A DNA stretch of 64,000 nucleotides. Source: Zea mays (lineage: Eukaryota; Streptophyta; Magnoliopsida; Poales; Poaceae). The stretch spans positions 189,775,439-189,839,438 of the forward strand of contig NC_050100.1 of NCBI RefSeq assembly GCF_902167145.1, given 5' to 3'. A model generated the notes under the pieces. The model was given only the letters and a program-made list of their open reading frames with translations, searched no databases and was not told the DNA's origin. Shown piece after piece: positions 1 through 9,668 of this stretch (position 1 is the first letter of the stretch; every line of letters starts with the position of its first letter). The position numbers and the translations under genes are program-made.

Positions 1-3000
1 TTGCATGGTGGTACGCCCGCCAATTTTCTTGATGTCGGTGGAAGTGCATCAGAGGGGCAGGTATAAATTGGTTGCCGTTTTAGCGTTACTTGAATGTTTG
101 ACCTTCTCTATCCATGTTAAACCCTGACGCCATTTTGACATTGTAGCTTAATTTGCCGCAGGCGCATATGCCTTTGACAGTGCTTATCTTGTAAAATTTC
201 TATTCTATCCAGGTTGTGGAAGCTTTTAAGATACTGACTTCAGATGATAGAGTGAAGGCAATTCTAGTGAACATTTTTGGTGGCATTATGAAATGTGATG
301 TGATAGCAAGTGGAATTGTTAATGCTGCCAAACAGGTACATTTTTAGCCTTTCTTAGCTTTATGTATAACATAGGTTCCTGACAATGTTGGCATACCCCC
401 CACCCCCCTCCCCCCCCAACAACAACAACAGAATCAGTGTGTCCATGCAATAGTTGTCCTTACCACTAGGGACTTCTTTATTTCACTGAAATTGGATATT
501 TCATTTGCATGTCTCTGTTTTCAGAAATTTGCCACTTAAGGATATACTTACTGCAACCTTGTTTCTGTGCTTCTTTTATATTCCACAGTAATATTGTCAT
601 GAATCAATTGTGGATGATTTTCTTGCAAAAATAATTTGGTCACTACATACAAATATACATAACCCAAATGAAGTCCGTTTTGGGGGTGTTTGTATTCCTT
701 GCCATGGATCCCTGATTAGTTTATTTTTTATCATCCTGTCTGTAGGTTCTGCTATGGTTGCTGTTAAATAAAAATCTGTTGATAATATTGTAATGTTTTC
801 TTGTCTGATTTTTAATTAGATTTGGAGGTACTTTGTTCTATTATTCATTTTATTAGCATTTTCAGCATGTTTATTAATGGGGTGTACGGTTTGCACCTAG
901 AATGAAATGGTCCATTATGGTGTCATCCTATGAGTTTTGGTGGACATGAAACCATTCATTATTACGTACTACCTCCATTTTTTTACTTGACGCTGATTAG
1001 TTCAATTATATACTAAGGAACGTCAAATATAAAAAAATGGAGGGAGTATTAATCTAGCCATGTGTTCGTGACGGATAAGGTGGTGATTGATCAATATGTT
1101 CCATTCTCCAAGCCAGAAATTTGAGTGAGAACTGAGTTGGTACCTTGGATTACATCACTTGTCAAAACAAACACCCCATAAGGATCATGTTTTTTTAGGA
1201 CCTGTGCTATGTATATCTCAGGTTTTTCTTGTACTGAATATTATTGTTAATTTGCCCAACCGTTGTCAGGTTGACCTGAAAGTTCCTGTTGTTGTTCGGT
1301 TGGAAGGCACCAATGTAGACCAAGGAAAGAGGATTCTTAAGGTAAGAGCTGTTGATATTAGTGGTGCATGCTTGATGCTTCTGTTAGTCTTCCCGTAGGA
1401 GGCCCTTGAGTAAACCCAGATCTATTATTCTTGCCTGTCTTCTAATAACACCCTGCCCCTCCTTATATAGAGGGGTAACCTTAACTTAATAGCTAAGCAT
1501 CTATAACAAACCCTACCTGGACGGTACTGTTCATGCGCTGCAGTACCCACGCGTGAACAGTAGCCACGGCTGACCTGGCAGTGCACCGTGGGCCTGGTGC
1601 CCATAAGGCCATAAGGGCATGTACAGTGCTTAGACAGCTGCCGTCTGTAAGCGCTTAGAAGTACGCATATAGACAACATAATAGACAGTTCATACAGTGG
1701 GTTGTCTGTTTACACTGTCTACATAGTTTTAAATTTGTATAATGTCTTTTATTGCTATAAAAGATCCCATGTATAAACTGTCTTTGTTACTATTGTGTTT
1801 CTTATTCATGAACTACAATAAAATAAATGAATTGGGAATAAAAGAAAAAATTTAAAATATATATATATTATCATTTGTAATTAAAAGATATAACATAATT
1901 GATATAAATAGTAAATGGCATGATAACTCTATGTAGACCTATTTTGACGGTTTCCAAATTTGTGTACAATATTTGCAACTAAATCTCTCTTCAGTTGAGT
2001 GTGAGTCGAGCGAGCACGGATAGCAGAATTCATTTGTAGCACTTCAACGAAGCAAGGGTCGGAATTTTAACTGCTTCCTTTTCATCTTCAACAATCATGT
2101 TGTGAAGGATAACACAAGCTTGCATTATGTTCCATTGTGAAGGATAACACAAGCACTCATCTACAAAGTAATATTTATGTTAAAGCTAAATGGCAGCAAC
2201 TCACAACAGAAAAATAGATTTAAGTAATACTAACCAGCCTAACATCTTCTTGCGTCCAAAGGATCTGTTTCTCAGTTCGAACAGCTTCATCCTCGCTGTC
2301 CACATCAATTTGATTCTGGTTTGCTTCTGCAGTCGAAGTACATGTCCTCATGCCAACAAAATGGAAATTCTGCGATGATGGGTTGTTCACTAGGTTCATA
2401 AATCCACCTGGGGGGTGTGGATTGTTATCCCTGAAAGCATGGATCGAACAACATCATGAACTTACTAAGAAAAAGGAAGGACATCACCCCTGTTAGTTAC
2501 AGTTTAATCTGCAAATAAATTATAGTTGAATAAGCAACTACTACATGGTTCGTGTAACAAGACATATATGCAAACCACAAGCTAAACAAAGTGATGAATC
2601 GAGCAGTTACCAAGTTGTTGGATCAGATTATGGAGTGACTGGAGAAGATGAACCAGGATTGGATGCAATATCGGAGGAAGCCATAGCTGCAGCTCTTCTC
2701 TTCAGCCCAAGTGTTCGTGTAGAATCAATGGCTGCTGCTGCTTGCCCAGCCTGCAGTGGTGGTCTTCCAAACAGGACCGATGCCACCGATGCCTGGCCTG
2801 TCCGAGGAAGTCCTGCCGCTGCTGTTTGGCCTATCCACTGCAGCCGCGCCGCCACCGTCGTGCTTGTCCGCGACGCCGCGCTGCCCGCCTTCTGGCTTGT
2901 CCGCGACGCCGCATTGCTCGCCGTCTGGCCTGTCCGCGACGCCACGTTGCCCGCTGTTTGGCCTGTCCGCGACGCCGTACTGCCCGTCCTCTGGCCTGCA

Positions 3001-3652
3001 CACAACCCCGTACCTGCTTGTCCAGCTCCAGCTTGGGAAGAATCCCCACCTGCAGTCGCCCCTGCTTACTGCTGCCACAAGGAGTCGCTGCGCCTGCGTC
3101 GCATCGAAGACGAAGATGGCTGGAGGCAACACACCATCCCCATCGGACTCCATCTGTTAGATTGGGGAAAAAATTCAAGATTGAACTGAAACAACGAGAG
3201 AAGCTATATGGGGAGGAGAAAAAATGGCGCGCGCAGGAGCAAATTCATCCATGCCGCCCGCCAAAAGCTCCCGCGCGTAGCTAATCCGCCGTCGCCGTCG
3301 ACTCGCTCTATAGCCGTTGCTTTGTCCGTCGCTTTGTTCTTGGAGCACGGGACGAAGCCGTCGCCTCAAGAAATGACGACTGCACTCTTTCTCTTCCCTA
3401 ATTGCTGTCCATGTAGGATTATTCTCTTTAATGATAGCTCTTAGAGACGGCTAATTAAATGCCGCGCTGTACATGCCCTAACAGCTTTTTAGTTTACATG
3501 TTCTAACGACGTGCTTTCTGCTTTGTTGTCTGAAAACATACGCGTTTATTTGCAATATTTTATTTATCTTGCAGGAAAGTGGAATGACTTTGATCACTGC
3601 AGAAGATCTTGATGATGCGGCAGAGAAAGCTGTAAAAGCATCCGTCAAATAA
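1..3652 (+). CDS. Succinate--CoA ligase beta subunit, mitochondrial (3' part, four exons)
   Basis: Beta subunit of succinyl-CoA synthetase, which couples succinyl-CoA cleavage to nucleotide triphosphate synthesis in the mitochondrial TCA cycle. Four exons are seen: 1-60, 213-335, 1270-1341 and 3575-3652, each with AG acceptor and GT donor and all phase 0 (20, 41, 24 and 25 codons plus TAA). They read [20 protein letters not shown], then [18 protein letters not shown], then [15 protein letters not shown], then [19 protein letters not shown]. These match the C-terminal ligase domain of SucC/SUCLA2 (NIFGGI and VVRLEGTN motifs). The 5' part, with the ATP-grasp domain, lies outside the window. Intron 335-1270 contains a Stowaway MITE. 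Intron 1341-3575 (2.2 kb) is enlarged by a PIF/Harbinger element. AATAAA at 3826-3831 is a likely polyadenylation signal. Identity is very secure; exon ends follow consensus splice sites. Confidence 0.95.
969..1046. mobile_element. Stowaway-type MITE (Tc1/mariner)
   Basis: A 78-bp element in a succinyl-CoA ligase intron. It has terminal inverted repeats CTACCTCCATTTTTTTA at the left and, read on the minus strand, CTCCCTCCATTTTTTTA at the right. It is flanked by TA at 967-968 and 1047-1048. Grass Stowaway elements have CTCCCTCC termini and TA target duplications. It is non-coding. Confidence 0.85.
1940..2125 (-). pseudogene. Harbinger transposase C-terminal remnant
   Basis: On the minus strand this reads [18 protein letters not shown], the hallmark C-terminal end of plant PIF/Harbinger transposases (DDE superfamily 4, Plant_tran). 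After a stop codon it continues with a [23 protein letters not shown] tail, also typical of the family. The upstream catalytic domain is absent. An 18-bp block (GTGAAGGATAACACAAGC) is duplicated at about 2103 and 2136, marking a small rearrangement at the deletion junction. Confidence 0.75.
2200..3153 (-). pseudogene. Harbinger ORF1-like protein remnant
   Basis: Minus-strand coding remnant beginning [18 protein letters not shown] at 3153, followed by a GC-rich stretch of repeated [15 protein letters not shown] units (about 2800-3010). After a probable intron it reads [15 protein letters not shown], then [16 protein letters not shown] and a stop. The last motif resembles the SANT/Myb-like start of the ORF1 protein that accompanies PIF/Harbinger transposases. 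Reading frames shift between segments, so this is not an intact gene. Open frames on the plus strand here (2545-3284) come from the GC-rich repeat and are not separate genes. The family call rests on a short motif and on the element ends. Confidence 0.5.
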
Positions 3653-5109
3653 CTAGTGTATCAATCTGAAGTTTCTTTTTTTTTCACTGGTACAAGATGA
3701 GCAGTGCTCTTTTACGGATTTCGATTTGGAGCAGAAGTCGTGAACTGCAACGTTTTTGAAGTAGGGTTATTTTGGCCTTGTTTTGCTGTTAAATGTTGCC
3801 AGTGCCGAAATTGTGGTCTCGTTTTAATAAACAAATCAATCGGTCCCATTGGTCAGCTGCTATTTTGCCAATTGCAAATCAATTTACTTTTTTGGCTCGG
3901 GCAGAGGCTTCTACCCTGGTAGTAAAAAAAAATCGCTGCCAGGGCCTACGTTGCCAGTTTATTCTGCCACATGGCCAATGCCAGTTTATTCTGTTACGTT
4001 CCTGCACCAGTGCAGGAACGTTGTGAATTGTGATCTCGTGTTAATAATGATTTCACACTATGAATCATAAAAAATCAATATGTTTCTTGTCCGTCCCACG
4101 TCAAAGCATATGCCTTAGGCGAATCATTTTAGTCATGTATGACGGTTGTTTGTAAATGCATGATTTTAGTAAAGATGCAAGATATACATAACTGTCTTTT
4201 CGAGACAAGTTGAACACTTGGTCATTATTATATTTATGCGACAAACCCGTATGCTAGTCATCTGTGACAGTGAGCTATGTAAAGGTGCATCCCTAATACT
4301 TGTTTATTTATTACTCTCCGTTACAAACTATAGTTCTTTTTACTCATTTTTTCCGTCTACATTCATTTAAATGATAATAAATATAGATATATATACAAAC
4401 TATATTTATATGTCCTTTAATAAATTTATAATTAGTTTAAAGCGAATTATATTTTAGAACACAGTACTTATTAACCTATCATTGGTGGTAGAGATGTAAA
4501 CATATATATAACCTGACCTAATCAGCATATAACGGGAATGACATGATGTCCCTTTTTTTTGACACAACCATGCAACGATTTCATGCGCATGATGTGCACG
4601 TTATCATTTTTTAATCACCTATATTTGCCCACTATTTATTTGGACCAGGTTGCGGGATGTAAAGATCAAACACCTAAGGCAATGTTAATTTTATTTGTTT
4701 CATTAATGCACTAACTTAGACAACTAGAGTATGAAATTTTGCTTATAAGAAATTAATTTTGTTTATTTTATTGTATGATTTAATTTTACAACTTTTGGGT
4801 GATTGTGACGTGTGTTGATTTTAACGCAACACTAAATTGGCACTTTTTGTTTATCTTGTGTAGATGGTTTGACTCTGATGTCACTCAAGCGCGATGGACA
4901 GGTGGAGCATGCTGAATAGTTCGCATTTTTTGCAAGGATGATGCTATCTAGCTAAAATTTATCATACGCACGCACAAAGGAAATAACATGTGTGCCTGCA
5001 GCACATCGGGACATGCAATCCCCTGTTAATATTTTTAATTAGATGGAGCCAACATTGCGTCCAACCAATCTCATACAGGAGGGATGGAACACGCGTCTAA
5101 GCACATATA
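3653..5109. other. 3' UTR and AT-rich intergenic DNA
   Basis: Starts with the succinyl-CoA ligase 3' UTR; AATAAA at 3826. A perfect short hairpin with 10-bp arms (CGTTCCTGCA, loop CCAG) lies at 3997-4020. The stretch 4310-4460 is AT-rich and resembles a decayed mariner-type MITE without clear ends. No coding region is supported. Confidence 0.6.
5041..5078 (+). repeat. Diverged ~40-bp repeat unit flanking the Helitron (left)
   Basis: Begins AGATGGAGCCAACATTGCGT and is similar to two units on the other side of the Helitron at 11533-11611. The simplest reading is that the Helitron inserted into or beside a short tandem repeat. Confidence 0.5.
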
Positions 5110-5200
5110 TCTACTACTCTATAAGACTCTAATGTAGACCACTGTGCATTGTGGTTCTGCCTCTCTCCGACAGGTAGGCCCAAAACGTCGTTTCAGCCGT

Positions 5201-5503
5201 CGTGATATCCTGACCCCTGGGATGGGATATCCTAGCCTAAGGCTTAATAGAATTAATAAAGTATTCATACCAACAAGGTGCATCTTCTTTTTCGGAAGCC
5301 TATTTCGAAAGAACCTCCAAGTTAAGCGTGCTTGGCTTAGAGCAATTTGGGATGAGTGACCGACTGGGAAGTTTTCTCGGGTGCGCATGAGTGAGGACAA
5401 AGTGCGCACAAAAGACTTGTGTTGGCCTGTGGGGACTATATATGATCCTAGAGAGCTGTCAGGAGTAAGTACTGCCGGTCCAGGGATTGGACGGTGTGTT
5501 ACA
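5201..5503 (+). repeat. Cassandra 5' LTR
   Basis: About 303 bp, from GTGATATCCTGACCCC to GGTGTGTTACA, followed at once by the Met-tRNA primer-binding site. Matches the 3' LTR at 5699-5951 plus 6659-6687. Confidence 0.85.
5311..5380 (+). other. 5S rRNA-like segment in Cassandra 5' LTR
   Basis: Contains CAAGTTAAGCGTGCTTGG and GGATGAGTGACCGACTGGGA, which closely follow the 3' half of plant 5S rRNA (AAGTTAAGCGTGCTTGGGC and GATGGGTGACCTCCTGGGA). This is the internal RNA polymerase III control region borrowed by Cassandra, not a ribosomal gene. Confidence 0.85.
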
Positions 5504-5698
5504 AGTGGTATCAGAGCCAACCCTCGAGGTTTCACGGGCGTGTGTGAGCTAGGGGGTTCGGGTATATGGCGCATGTGGGCCCGGAGTGGTCACATGGCAT
5601 GGCATATAACGACACTAGACACATAGACGTGGCTAAGAAAGGAGGTTCCTGGATTGGGGTTGACCGACGAGGACGTCAGTCATCTAAGGGGGGTGGAT

Positions 5699-6687
5699 TG
5701 TGATATCCTGGCCCCTGGGATGGGATATCCTGGTCCAAGGCTTAATAGAATTAATAAAGTATTCATACCAACAAGGTGCATCTTCTTTTTCGGAAGCTTA
5801 TATCGAAAGAACCTCCAAGTTAAGCGTGCTTGGCTTAGAGCAATTTGAGATGGGTGACCAACTGGAAAGTTTTCTCGGGTGCGCATGAGTGAGGACAAAG
5901 TGCGCACAAAAGACTCGTGTTGGTCTGTGGGGACTATATATGATCCTAGAGCAGTGGCGGACACAGAACAAAATTGTAGGTGAGGCCATACAGTAAGATA
6001 TAAATCATTAGATTAGACTATTAGATAAAAATAGTTTCATAATAATAATATTTACGGTGATTAAGTGATAATACGAGAAGTGTTCTAAAATGACATGAAT
6101 ATAAAAAACCTTTTTGTCATCCTAAATGAGAGTTGGAGAGGGCAAAGAGGTAGGCCGGCGGTGGCGGTGTGCTGGGGCAGAGTGGCCGCTTCGGTGCGTC
6201 AGTGTGGCGTGTCACGTGTCAATGAATCCAACGTGAAACGGTGACAGTGAGGTGACAACAGACGAGGGTTAGCGAGGGCAGGCGATGATGCGTCGGTAAA
6301 TGGCATCGGCAGCCATTGCCGTGTTGCAACGACATAGTGAGACCCAGTGAGATAGTGAGCATAGATGGTGTCATGGTAAGGAGTGGGCTGAGCTAGCGTC
6401 ATGGTAAGGAGCAAGCGAACCGTGAGTGAGCTAGCGCTAGAGGAAGGAATCGAACGACTGAGGTAAGGAGTGGGCTGAGCAGTGGAGGGTCGAGAAAAAA
6501 TAGATCAAAGTCTAGTTTTTATTAAATTTGGTCCAACTTACTATATAAAAATTTGATTATTTTATTGTATATCTAAACTTAGGTATAAAAGATTACAAAA
6601 ATTGAGTTGGGGCCATGGCCCCCATTGCCCCACCCCTGGATACGCCCCTGTCCTAGAGAGCTACCAGGAGTAAGTACCGCCGGTCAC
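5699..6687 (+). repeat. Cassandra 3' LTR, split by hAT insertion
   Basis: LTR sequence at 5699-5951 and again from 6651/6659 to about 6687, with the hAT element between. A second 5S-like segment lies at 5809-5878. After GCCGGTC the LTR stops and host Helitron sequence ACACGCCCGCC resumes, so the last ~25 bp of the LTR were lost. Confidence 0.8.
5952..6650. mobile_element. Non-autonomous hAT element
   Basis: 699 bp, with an 8-bp target duplication TCCTAGAG at 5944-5951 and 6651-6658. The left end is CAGTGGCGGACACAG and the right end, read inward, is CAGGGGCGTATCCAGG. The 8-bp duplication and CAGNGGCG termini are diagnostic of hAT. No transposase is encoded. It sits in the Cassandra 3' LTR. 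Confidence 0.9.
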
Positions 6688-6811
6688 ACGCCCGCCCTTC
6701 CCTCGAGATTGCCGCCGCCTCGAAACCCCCTTCGTGAGTCATCCTACCGCACACTCCATTTCTAAATCCATTCCCCACTGTCCCCGCCCTCCCTGCTAGG
6801 GTTTTGCCACC

Positions 6812-6880
6812 ATGGCCGCAGCCGCTGCCTGGAGGCTCCTCTCCCGTCGCGCCTCCTCATCCTCCCTCTCCATGGTCCAG
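6812..6880 (+). pseudogene. Captured first exon, mitochondrial-leader-like (copy 1)
   Basis: ATG in a perfect GCCACCATGG context, then 23 codons reading MAAAAAWRLLSRRASSSSLS and MVQ, followed immediately by a GTCAGT splice donor. The composition (Ala, Arg, Ser; no acidic residues) fits a mitochondrial presequence. Source gene not certain; because MORF exons lie downstream on the same strand, it may be the MORF leader, which is an inference. After the donor the sequence soon runs into an unrelated WRKY fragment. Confidence 0.5.
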
Positions 6881-7100
6881 GTCAGTCGGGGACTCCAAAG
6901 TTGTCAGTCGCCGCGCGACCCGTCGAGCGCTGATGTCGTCCACCGCTTCACTGGCCGCCAGGAGCGCACCGTGACCGGCTGAAGCCATCCGCCGCTGGCC
7001 GGCCACCAAGAGTTGAGGAGCCCACGCAGCCTCGGCCTCGCTCGTCCATGGCCACCAATACCACTCGCTGGCGGCCACCGCCGGGCTTCTCGACCCCACC

Positions 7101-7561
7101 ACCATGGTCTCCACCGCCGCGTCTTGCCTCACCATCACGCTCGACCTCACCTCCCCTCACCTCTCCCGCCGCGTCGCACCCCCTCGTGCACTCCTCCTTG
7201 TCCTACACCGCCGTCGTAGCAGCAGCAGCGGGGTTCGAGTCCAAGGCGGTCCCCGCGGCGTGGAGCAGCGGGTACCTGCGCGTACGACGGCGCCTACCCG
7301 TCCTACAACAACAAGATCTCGTCGGCGTTGGGGCACCTGTTCGGTGGAAGCCTGGGTGTGCCATCGAGACCAGAACAGTTGTACGCCCAGTCGTACCTGC
7401 AGAGAGCCAATAGCCTGGGCGGCGGCCATGGCGCGGTGGCGCCTGCCGTCACGGACACGCTCGCGAAGGCGATCACGTCGGATCCGAGCTTCCAGTCGGT
7501 GATGGCGGCGGCGATCACGTCCGTCATGGCGTGTGGCGGAGCTGCTGCTACTCAGAAGTGA
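7101..7561 (+). pseudogene. Captured WRKY transcription factor C-terminal fragment (copy 1)
   Basis: Reads MVSTAASCLTITLDLTSP at the start. It later reads GHLFGGSLGVPSRPEQLYAQ, then DTLAKAITSDPSFQSVMAAA and ITSVMACGGAAATQK before TGA at 7559. Group II WRKY proteins of the WRKY6/31/72 kind have, after their zinc finger, a TLDLT(Q) motif and an AxAITSDPxFQSVLAAAITS C-terminal motif. The WRKYGQK domain itself is not present. Frameshifts lie between the two motifs (about 7200-7330). It is a broken fragment. Confidence 0.7.
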
Positions 7562-7855
7562 TCAAGATCGACGGCGCATGCAGCATTCGCTCATGCAGAA
7601 GATCGACTGGCAAGGACAGATCACCATTTTGACCCCAAACTACTCTATAAGACTGTAATGTAGACCACTGTGCACCGTGGTTCTGCCTCTCTCTCCGACA
7701 GGTAGGCCCAAAACGTCGTTTCAACCGTCCACACGCCCGCCCTTCCCTCGAGATGCCGCCGCCTCGAAACCCCCTTCGTGAGTCATCCTGCCACACACTC
7801 CGTTTCTAAATACATTCCCCACTGTCCCCGCCCTCCCTGCTAGGGTTTTACCACC

Positions 7856-7924
7856 ATGGTCGCAGCTGCTGCCCGGAGGCTCCTCTCCCATCGCGCCTCC
7901 TCATCCTACCTCTCGATGGTCCAG
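7856..7924 (+). pseudogene. Captured leader-like first exon (copy 2)
   Basis: Same 23-codon exon as at 6812 with substitutions (MVAAAARRLLSHRASSSYLS, MVQ) and the same GTCAGT donor. Confidence 0.5.
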
Positions 7925-8144
7925 GTCAGTCGGGGACTCCAAAGCTGTCCATCGCCGCGCGACCCGTCGAGCGCTGATGTCGTCCACCACTTCACTGGCC
8001 GCCAGGAGCGCATCGTGACCGGCTGAAGCCATCTACCGCCGGCCGGCCACCAAGAGCTGAGGAGCCCACACAGCCTCAGCCTCGCTCGTCCATGACCACC
8101 AATACCACTCGCTGGCGGACACCGCCGGGCTTCTCGGCCCCACC

Positions 8145-8566
8145 ACCATGGTCTCCACCGCCGTGTCTTGCCCCACCATCACGCTCGACCTCACCTCCCC
8201 CCTCACCTCTCCCGCCGCGCCGCACTCCCTCGTGAACTCCTCCTTGCCCTACGCCGCCGTCGCAGCAGCAGCAACAGCAAGGTTCGAGTCCAAGGTGGTC
8301 CCCGTGGCGTGGAGCAGCGGGTACCTAACGTACGATGGTGCCTACCCGTCCTACGACAACAAGATCTCGTTGGTGTTGGGCACCTGTTTGGTGGAAGCCT
8401 GGGCGTGCCATCGAGACCAGAACAGCTGTACGCCCAATCGTACCTGCAGAGAGCCAATAGCCTGGGCAGTGGCCATGGCGCGGTGGCTCCCGCCATCACG
8501 GACACACTCGCGAAGGCGATCACGTCCGTCATGGGGCGTGGCAGAGCTGCTGCTACTCAGAAGTGA
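8145..8566 (+). pseudogene. Captured WRKY C-terminal fragment (copy 2)
   Basis: Starts MVSTAVSCPTITLDLTSP and ends DTLAKAITSVMGRGRAAATQ K stop. Compared with copy 1 it lacks the segment SDPSFQSVMAAAITS through an in-frame deletion between two similar AITS-encoding stretches, a likely slippage product. Frames are broken in the middle. Confidence 0.65.
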
Positions 8567-8641
8567 TCGGGATCGACGGCGCATGCAGCATTCGCTCATG
8601 TAGAAGATCGACTCGCAAGGGCAGATCGCCATTTTTGACCC

Positions 8642-9127
8642 CACACACACAGGCATGCATGGATCAGTGGTTCATGTGTAATTAATAATTCCATCGTGGT
8701 TAATTTTTCTTTGTTCATTGGAGTGTTAGTAATTGGTCGGCTTGGGAAATGGGAATAGTGATCATAATAATATGTCAATGTAATAGGGATCATCAGGCTT
8801 TCAGAGTTTCCATTGCCTCTAAGTTAGTTTTATTCAGATGTAACATTTGTGGTAGGTGAATACCTTTTACTTTTCATATTGATTAGCATGTTCGTGCTTA
8901 ACCTATTAGTGTGAGGAACACAATGTCAAAATCCAATAGAGGTTTACTGTAGTTCGTTCTAAAGAATTATGGGTGTATTATTTGATTGCTTATGCATTAT
9001 GCAGTTTATTTGTAGAATTTGTGACACCTGATTTGCATTTGTGGCTCCTTCATGCAACAGACAAGGTAATTATTCTATTTGGTTTGTATGGATTAATTTT
9101 CCGAGTCAATCTTTTCACGGTGCCTAG
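8642..9127. other. Non-coding DNA within the Helitron
   Basis: AT-rich, perhaps captured 3' UTR of the WRKY gene followed by intron-like sequence before the MORF exons. No gene is supported. Confidence 0.5.
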
Positions 9128-9668
9128 GCTTCAAATTTGGGTCGGCTCCACCACTGCCTGGCTGCAACTACATGCACTGGCTCATCGTGATGGACAAGCT
9201 CGGTGGGAGGGCACCAGCAAGCAGCATATGATCGACTGCTACATCTAGACACTCGCCAAGGTCCTTGGAAGGTACGTACGGCTTGTCCACCTCTGACCTT
9301 TTGATGCACCAATCGCCCCCTACCGTAGCGTTCCCCTTTCAAAGCCTAGGAGAGGGGTGGTTCTAGAAAAAGGTAGTCTGAGTTTTTTTCATTTGTGATG
9401 CTGCTAGGAGGGGACAGAGAAGAAGATTTACACCGCCTTGTGCGAGCGCCACTTCGGGTTTGGATGCGATATTGATGAGGAGACATCTAACAAGCTCGAG
9501 GTTCGTTTGATCTATGCTCTACGATGTGATTATTACTTTGCTGTCCTTTCTGCTAAGTTCAACGACCTGATACGTATCTTATGTTGCCGTTTTGTTTATG
9601 TTGTGCTACAGGACCCCCCTGGTGTTTCCTGGATTCGTATGTTGATGCAGAGTGCAAGGACTATAGAG
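9128..9668 (+). pseudogene. Captured MORF/RIP (organellar RNA editing factor) exons
   Basis: Three exon-like pieces keep splice sites. 9128-9271 encodes PLPGCNYMHWLIVMDKLGG, then after a frameshift MIDCYI, a stop, TLAKVLGS. 9408-9500 encodes EGTEKKIYTALCERHFGFGC and DIDEETSNKLE. 9612-9668 encodes GPPWCFLDSYVDAECKDY. These follow the conserved MORF box, as in plant MORF proteins: EHWLIVM, IxxYIxTLAxVLGSE, YFGFGxxIDEETSxKLE, PDSYVDxxxKDYG. MORF proteins partner PPR proteins in C-to-U editing in mitochondria and plastids. A frameshift, a TAG stop and the missing termini make this a captured, non-functional fragment. Confidence 0.85.

Larger units (their letters stand above)
1615..3478 (-). mobile_element. 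PIF/Harbinger element, internally deleted
   Basis: A 1,864-bp insertion in the last intron of the succinyl-CoA ligase gene. Both ends begin GGGCATGTACAG when read inward, and a second matching block (GCCGTCT.TAAG) lies about 25 bp in. TAA target duplications lie at 1612-1614 and 3479-3481, as expected of the PIF/Harbinger superfamily. Coding remnants are on the minus strand: an ORF1-like N-terminal part on the right, fused directly to a transposase C-terminal tail on the left. The catalytic core of the transposase is missing, so the copy is non-autonomous. Confidence 0.85.
5201..6687 (+). mobile_element. Cassandra TRIM retrotransposon (interrupted by hAT)
   Basis: A miniature LTR element. 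The 5' LTR spans 5201-5503. A primer-binding site TGGTATCAGAGCC (5506-5518) matches the 3' end of initiator Met-tRNA. A purine tract AAGGGGGGTGGAT lies just before the 3' LTR, which starts at 5699. Both LTRs carry a 5S rRNA-like segment, the defining property of Cassandra. There is no coding capacity. The 3' LTR is split by a 699-bp hAT element and lacks about 25 bp at its right end. It inserted into copy 1 of the duplicated Helitron segment; the uninterrupted site is visible in copy 2 near 7718. Confidence 0.85.
6688..7637 (+). repeat. Helitron internal duplication, copy 1
   Basis: From ACACGCCCGCCCTTCCCTCG to TTTGACCCC; together with 5110-5200 upstream of Cassandra it forms one unit. It is repeated at 7640-8641 with frequent point differences and one internal deletion. 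It holds the leader exon and the WRKY fragment. Confidence 0.85.
7640..8641 (+). repeat. Helitron internal duplication, copy 2 (with internal 5' terminus)
   Basis: Begins ACTACTCTATAAGACTGTAA, a near copy of the Helitron 5' end at 5112, and continues through the leader exon and WRKY fragment to TTTTTGACCCC. It shows the empty site for Cassandra near 7718. It differs from copy 1 by many substitutions and a deletion in the WRKY tail. Confidence 0.85.

Noticed and set aside
1395..1614. Possible LTR fragment before the Harbinger element
   Set aside because: The composition is suggestive but there is no TG/CA end, partner or target duplication.
2545..3284. Several overlapping open frames on both strands (up to 214 codons)
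   Set aside because: They overlap a GC-rich repeat within the PIF/Harbinger element; only the minus-strand MESDGDG frame fits the element's ORF1.
4310..4460. Possible second Stowaway or mariner MITE
   Set aside because: AT-rich with a CTCCGTTACAAACTATAG-like start but no matching right end or TA duplication.
5311..5878. 5S rRNA genes
   Set aside because: Only the 3' half of 5S is similar, and both copies sit at the same place in Cassandra LTRs, so they are LTR components.
6857..7527. Open frames on both strands in the Helitron duplicate
   Set aside because: High GC content keeps all frames open; only the leader exon and WRKY motifs have recognisable similarity.
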